A stretch of DNA of 64,000 nucleotides from Chinchilla lanigera (Eukaryota; Chordata; Mammalia; Rodentia; Chinchillidae): positions 36,994,167 to 37,058,166 of the forward strand of contig NW_004955404.1 in assembly GCF_000276665.1 (NCBI RefSeq), given 5' to 3'. The first letter of the stretch is position 1; each line of letters opens with the position of its first letter. This document shows positions 59,101 to 64,000 of the stretch, piece by piece. Position numbers and translations under genes: made by a program. The notes under the pieces were generated by a model. It saw nothing but the letters and a program-made list of their open reading frames with translations. It did no database searches and had not been told where the DNA came from.

Positions 59101-59189
59101 CATATGACATTTTAAATCATGCATTTCATCAGTTTTCCACTGTGTAAATCATTTTTGTATATTTCTGACCTACATTCATCATTAATTCT
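54506..59189. other. 4.7-kb stretch without recognised repeats apart from one microsatellite
   Basis: The longest SINE-, L1- and LTR-free stretch in the window. AT-rich, no open frame above 60 codons. No gene evidence. 57730-57960 is compositionally complex. Confidence 0.45.
56109..56146. repeat. (GT)n microsatellite
   Basis: About nineteen GT units. Confidence 0.95.
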
Positions 59190-59466
59190 TTTTTGTTTTT
59201 TATCTTTTTGAGACAGGATCTCTAGGGCCTGGGGATATAGCTCAGTGCGCAGTGCCTGCCTGGCAAGCATGAGGTCAAGAGTTCAATTCCTGGTACAAAA
59301 AAAAAAAAAAAAATTTAGACATTGGTTATAGAGACAGAGTCTTGCTATGCAGTTCAGGCTGGCCTTGAGCTCACTTTGTAGCCCAGGCTGGTCTTGAACT
59401 CGCAGTGATCCTCCTGCCTCAGCCTTCAGAGTGCTGGGATTACTGGCATGCACCACCATGCCTGGC
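59190..59466 (-). repeat. B1-like SINE, reverse strand, split by an ID insertion
   Basis: Left piece TTTTTATCTTTTTGAGACAG GATCTCTAG; then the ID; then GAGACAGAGTCTTGCTATGC, AGTTCAGGCTGGCCTTGAGC, TCACTTTGTAGCCCAGGCTG, GGGATTACTGGCATGCACCA. The second piece repeats 'GAGACAGAGTCT' close to the first piece's 'GAGACAGGATCT'. Confidence 0.88.
59225..59313 (+). repeat. ID SINE nested in a B1-like SINE
   Basis: GGGCCTGGGGATATAGCTCA ... GTGCCTGCCTGGCAAGCATG ... GAGTTCAATTCCTGGTAC followed by 17 A. Its 3' end lacks CCGG after GGTAC, so it is not of the youngest type. Confidence 0.92.
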
Positions 59467-60312
59467 TCAATTAATTCTTAATGAGGTTTTAAAAAATATG
59501 AGCAATGTATATATTCTGATTTATATGACATATATATTTAGATGTCATTGCCTCATTGTTCCATCCTCTGTCTAAATTTTCCTGGATTAAAAAAAAGCTG
59601 TGCCTCCTGCCTTGACCAGGTTCACTCAGTAGCTCTTCTGCGCACATCGGATCTCTGATCCTGAATTGGAGCACTGTTGGTAGGAGCACCGGGTTGTCCC
59701 AGTTGTATTGTTATGGTGCATGCATCAGTGCACTGTCCACCTCTGCTTCTGTACTCCTTTATGCACAGGTATAAAAATCTAATAAGCTCCATGAAGCTGA
59801 TTGCCATCTCAGAGTCTGGTTGCTGAGGAATATAACTGAAGAACATCTGTAAGAAATTCATTATATATCCAGCAATGTTCTAAATATTGTCATTTACAAT
59901 ATATACGGATACTGATTCATTAAGAATAAAGACATATATACCAGTTGCTTAGGTCAACAATCTGAGTAAAGGAATTTTAAAAGTGTCAGAAATAAACTAA
60001 ACTATGCATGCATGTATGTATGTAATTATGTATGTGTCTATTTATCTATCTCTGTATAGCTAGCTGTGATATTTTTATACATAACTCTGAATACGAATTG
60101 TCATGCATGATCTATATATATGTATGTCGATCTATATATATATGTCAATCTATTTTAAACACTTTATCTATTTTAAAAATTACCCTGACTATTCATTATC
60201 ATGAATTCTTTAGTCATATGTATGTGATGTATTGAAATTTCTTTGACCATATTTTTCCAGGAATTTAATTCTGCAGAGTTAATATATAATTAATATATAT
60301 TCTTATACATTC
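59467..60312. other. AT-rich stretch, nothing recognised
   Basis: 59590-59860 is less AT-rich, with overlapping minus-strand frames (59489-59689 and 59622-59861) and no known family. Around 60005-60050 is a (TGTA)/(TCTA)-like simple region. Confidence 0.45.
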
Positions 60313-60380
60313 ATATATATATGTATGTATATACTCATATACATACTCATGTATATGAGTATATACATACATATATATAT
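60313..60380. repeat. Perfect palindrome: 32-bp arms, 4-nt loop
   Basis: Left arm 60313-60344 and right arm 60349-60380 are exact reverse complements separated by ACTC. The inner part (GTATGTATATACTCATATAC and its complement) is not a simple AT repeat, so this is more than microsatellite self-complementarity. Confidence 0.95.
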
Positions 60381-63107
60381 TCTTGTTTTATCAATCCTTA
60401 AATGATTTTTTTTTGTGTGGACATTATTAACTGTAATATCAGCTCTATTTTCAAAACCTATAGTACTAGAATTAAGTGAAATATTCAGAAGACATACCAA
60501 GCCTTTTATGTTTTGCTTAACTGTACTTGCTATGTTTACTCCTCCAAGGAAAACATTGTTTTAAGTGAATGAATACTTTTTAATGAAGTGTTAATTTATA
60601 CTAACATGAAAGTGAAATAAGCAATGACAGAAACTCATTATGGATTCTTCCAGAACAAAAAGAAAAAAAATACTGCAGAAATCAGCACAATTTATTTTAA
60701 AATTAAGATGCATTCACTTTAGAAATAGCATAGAAAAATTACTATGTAAGTAGTGCGTTTCTCAGAATTAAGTGTTCTGATTCACAATTTTCTTTTGTTA
60801 TGACAGAAGTAGAGAAAAATGCCAAGGATGATAAAATTCATGAGCCTCAAATAAAAATCTCTGATTTGTTATTTAACCTTTTCTCCCCTCCAAGGTCATG
60901 CACCATGGCTAGTTTGACAGAAGAAGTTTTAGACAAAAATTGCTCTTACACATAGAAAATATATCTGATTATTATGATTTTTATTCCTTTCCCTTAAAGG
61001 GAATTTTATATATCAGGATAATACATTTTTACCTATAAAACAAAATATTTTAACTTTGGAAGTTTTCTTTAAAAATCAGAAGCAACTGGCTAAAAATACA
61101 TAAATAATAATGGCGTCAATAAAGGAAATAATTGGTAGTGAGAAAAGTAAGAAAATTTGTCAAATTGCTGAAAAAAATTAAAATGTAAATGTATTCTTAA
61201 AGCATTCTTTATTATGTGGAAAAGCAAAAAGAAAAAATGTAAAAGTCTTCTATTATTTAGTTGATACACATGAAATCATATGCTATCATACAGGAAGACT
61301 TCTCACTTTGCAGAGACATAAATTTGAATTTCCCTGAATTTAAGTAAATGTTGCCCCCGGGAAGAAAATTCTATTGGAACACCTATAGTAATAACCACAC
61401 CATTCCATAATAAATATGAAAGTTCAAAACTAGGAGTACTAGGGACTCTCAAGGAATAGTGTTCCTTTGTACATTCAATGAACACTTAACCCATAATCTT
61501 ACACAGTAGTCAAAAGTAGCATACATTTACCTCTTCAATGTGATTTACATTATTTGTATTCTAATTGCTTTATTTATTTATATCTTATTCCATTTTCAGT
61601 GAGTGGAATAAAAATAAAATATACTTACACTCTGTGCTATTGAAACCTCATAATAAGTATTGATGGTATACAACAAAAGAGTTTATAACTTCTAAAACGT
61701 TTTAGTCACATAAAAATTTAGAAATCAGTTCACTTAAACATAACCTCATCTGTAGAATTTCTTCTTTTGTGACAACATAGAAAAGTCTTGTACAAAAATA
61801 TATGAATAGCAGATCTAGTATTTGGAAGGAAAACTTATCTCAGCAAATATTTTCAAATGGTATAATTGTTAAAGTATTACTGTTATTGTTTTTATTAAGT
61901 AGGAATGATCCTTATTTAGGATCATAATTACAGAAAAAATTCATTGACTAATTATTAGACATTATTTACCCCATATATATTATATATGCTATTTGTAGTC
62001 CTAGTTAATGTAATGAGTTACTGCTGTAAGTAAAATAAATATTTAAGCAAGGTGGATATTTAGTTGTCATGATGTTGGGTCCCAAGATTTATGTATTTTA
62101 TTGACAAAAACTATTTGCTCAGAATCTGTGAAAGCAACAATCCCTTCTATTATTCACACTGAAAGCCTAAAGATAACCATCAATGACAAACTTTAGTACT
62201 GTTTTTTATATGCTTATTTTTATATGTGGAAATGACAGTTATATAAAGGTATCAAAAAGTATACTGCACAAAAATTTTGTGATAAAGTTTTCAATAACTT
62301 TTTGTTTCATCAACTATGTTCAAACTACCATATCATTATTCTAAAAATCAAAGATGGATAAAAATAGAATGAAATATATTTTTTAAATTTTAGTAATGAT
62401 ATATAATTACATAAAATTGGTTTTGAAATAGTGTAAAATGAAAATGTGATGTACACAGTTTTTTGCTAATATTAAAGGATCAATACATATTTAGTCAATA
62501 TTTTTATATATGATCAAGTTCACTGAGAGTTCAGAAAACTGTGTGTATTTAATGCAATAAATTAGCTATATGGAATTTAAGACTGGCATGCTTTGCTCTT
62601 GCCAGAAATTGTACAAGGTACTACTAGTTTCATAATATATGGTATTATTTACAAATAAAATAAAATTTCCACAGTATATTACTTATTATGTCATTGAACA
62701 AATAGGTAAAATGAGCTAAACTGAAAGAGGGAGAAATGCACATTTCAGTGAAGGAGACAATACGAATGGTGAGGAATATAGTGAAAAGTCCTGGCAGGCT
62801 TAAAGTAGAAGACTACATATTAGAAAGGCTATGTCTGCATATGGAAAAGCTGTTTTTATCACTATTAATTCATTATTATTTACTTTTATAAAAATTGATG
62901 AAAATGTGCTCACATTTTCTCCAGATGATGAAAATGAAATTATAAAACAAATAATTGAACTAACTTGTTGGTGATCACACTGCTTCTTATATCCACAAAT
63001 AAAATTCATATTTAAATATTCTGATTACAGTCACTCTAACCATGTAGCACATAAACCTTTTGATATAGTAACTTGCCTTACTCGTAATTTTGTTTTTAAT
63101 TTTAGAT
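60381..63107. other. AT-rich stretch, nothing secure
   Basis: 62860-63010 (TGAAAATGTGCTCACATTTT ... GAACTAACTTGTTGGTGATC) weakly resembles a reverse-strand MIR. The minus frame at 62800-63009 lies across it and is not a gene. Confidence 0.4.
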
Positions 63108-63280
63108 ATAATGCCCTAGTGGGGCACATGCCTGTAATCCCAGCACTCAGAAGGCTGAAGCAGGAGTACTGTTGCAAGTTCAAGACCAATCTCAGCTACG
63201 AAGTGAGCTCAATGCCAGCCTAAAGTGCAGAGCGAAACCCTGTCCCAAAAAGACCAAAAACAAACAGACAAACAAATAAT
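63108..63280 (+). repeat. B1-like SINE
   Basis: GTGGGGCACATGCCTGTAAT, CCCAGCACTCAGAAGGCTGA, GCAAGTTCAAGACCAATCTC, the extra internal segment GTGAGCTCAATGCCAGCCTA, and GAAACCCTGTCCCAAAAAGA. Confidence 0.88.
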
Positions 63281-63553
63281 GCCTTTGTATATTGTATAGG
63301 CAAATTATCTTAGGCATTTTTAAAAAGTACTGCAGAAAATTTAAAGAAACATTTAGAGTAGTTTGTAACACTATTCACAAATAAAACAGAAGTTTGAAAA
63401 TACAAATTATCTGTTAATATAACAGTTTCCACCAGGAATTAATGTAACAGTAAATTGTTGTTCTTTATTTAGTACTTCATATCAATTTTCACGGTAATAT
63501 ATAATTAATTTATAAATCACTACTCATTAAGTAGTAATTATTATTATTATTGA

Positions 63554-63628
63554 AATCATCAAATAACCCAATTATAAGACTCAGTATATAAATCATCAAA
63601 AAACTCAATTTATAGGACTCAGTATATA
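63554..63628. repeat. Two-copy tandem duplication of about 37-38 bp
   Basis: AATCATCAAATAACCCAATT...GACTCAGTATATA (63554-63590) and AATCATCAAAAAACTCAATT...GACTCAGTATATA (63591-63628) abut without a spacer. Confidence 0.92.
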
Positions 63629-63829
63629 AATGAAAGCCATAACTCAGTGTACTTGTGTTCTTATTATTCATTTCTGATTTTTAGATTTCACACACTTGTA
63701 AGAATGCTGCTTATTGTGCAAATCCTACCTAACCACAGACTATCTCCAAACCTGATTCTGCTGCACAGACATAATTATTGTCCTTCTCACAGAGTCTGTG
63801 CTCAATTATGTGTACCGTTTCACGTATAT

Positions 63830-64000
63830 ATAGCTTAATTTCATTGTCAACTTGAGTGTTTAATAACACCTAGAAGATTAGTAAATCAAACATCTGGGTG
63901 TTCACAGAGATGAGTGACACATAGCCCACAAAGTGGGGGGAGATTTGTCCAGACTCAGTTGTACCACTCAACAGAGTGAGCGCATTTTTGGCTGCTACCA
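63830..64000 (+). mobile_element. LTR-like repeat running off the window (tentative)
   Basis: 'TTCATTGTCAACTTGAGTGT' followed by 'CATCTGGGTGTTCACAGAGATGAG' resembles the start of the repeat class whose minus-strand copy at 34081-34714 contains TGTGTCAACTTGGGG. Only about 170 bp are in view, so identity and end are unproven. Confidence 0.4.

Noticed and set aside
1..64000. CRISPR arrays, operons, bacterial promoters, ribosome binding sites
   Set aside because: The sequence is vertebrate nuclear DNA. No regularly spaced short repeats of CRISPR type were seen.

Overview
This is about 64 kb of AT-rich mammalian nuclear DNA, almost certainly from a rodent. Neither strand contains a gene I can support. 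Every open reading frame is short, lacks splice context, or lies inside a repeat (L1, ID SINE, LTR) or an N gap. The rodent call rests on at least fifteen tRNA-derived ID SINEs (start GGGGCTGGGGATTTAGCTCA, end CGGTACCGG plus an A-rich tail) and eight B1-like 7SL-derived SINEs. I saw no B2 or B4 SINEs, which argues against mouse or rat. The ID variant with a CCGGTACCGG 3' end may point to a non-murid lineage such as the beaver/kangaroo-rat group, but that is inference.

Layout. 1-14 kb: mostly unassigned AT-rich DNA with old SINE/LINE debris, including two MIRs, a degenerate L2/CR1-type reverse transcriptase fragment near 10.2 kb and a GC-richer patch near 12 kb. 14-24 kb: a run of young ID copies with clear target-site duplications (TSDs), a truncated L1 3' end (about 21.7-22.8 kb), then a (TATC)n tract running into a sequence gap. 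24-37 kb: more IDs, three MaLR/ERVL-like LTRs (two with exact 5-bp TSDs), an L1 3'UTR with a G-quadruplex-forming purine tract, a second gap and another L1 3' end. 37.4-41.4 kb: a long reverse-strand L1 carrying most of a broken ORF2 with an ID inserted in it. 41.8-46.8 kb: two related solo LTRs of about 0.9 kb, each with its own perfect 5-bp TSD and an internal architecture of three 42-bp units plus two units of about 177 bp. 47-64 kb: old LTRs, L1 3' ends, microsatellites, B1/ID insertions, a 32-bp-arm perfect palindrome at 60.3 kb, and an LTR-like end running off the window.

No genes work together here. The region reads as an intergenic or deep-intronic desert shaped by retrotransposition. 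The most distinctive item is the repeat-structured LTR family at 41787-42688 and 45876-46766. Repeat family names come from recognised sequence landmarks, not from a database search, so boundaries without TSDs are approximate.
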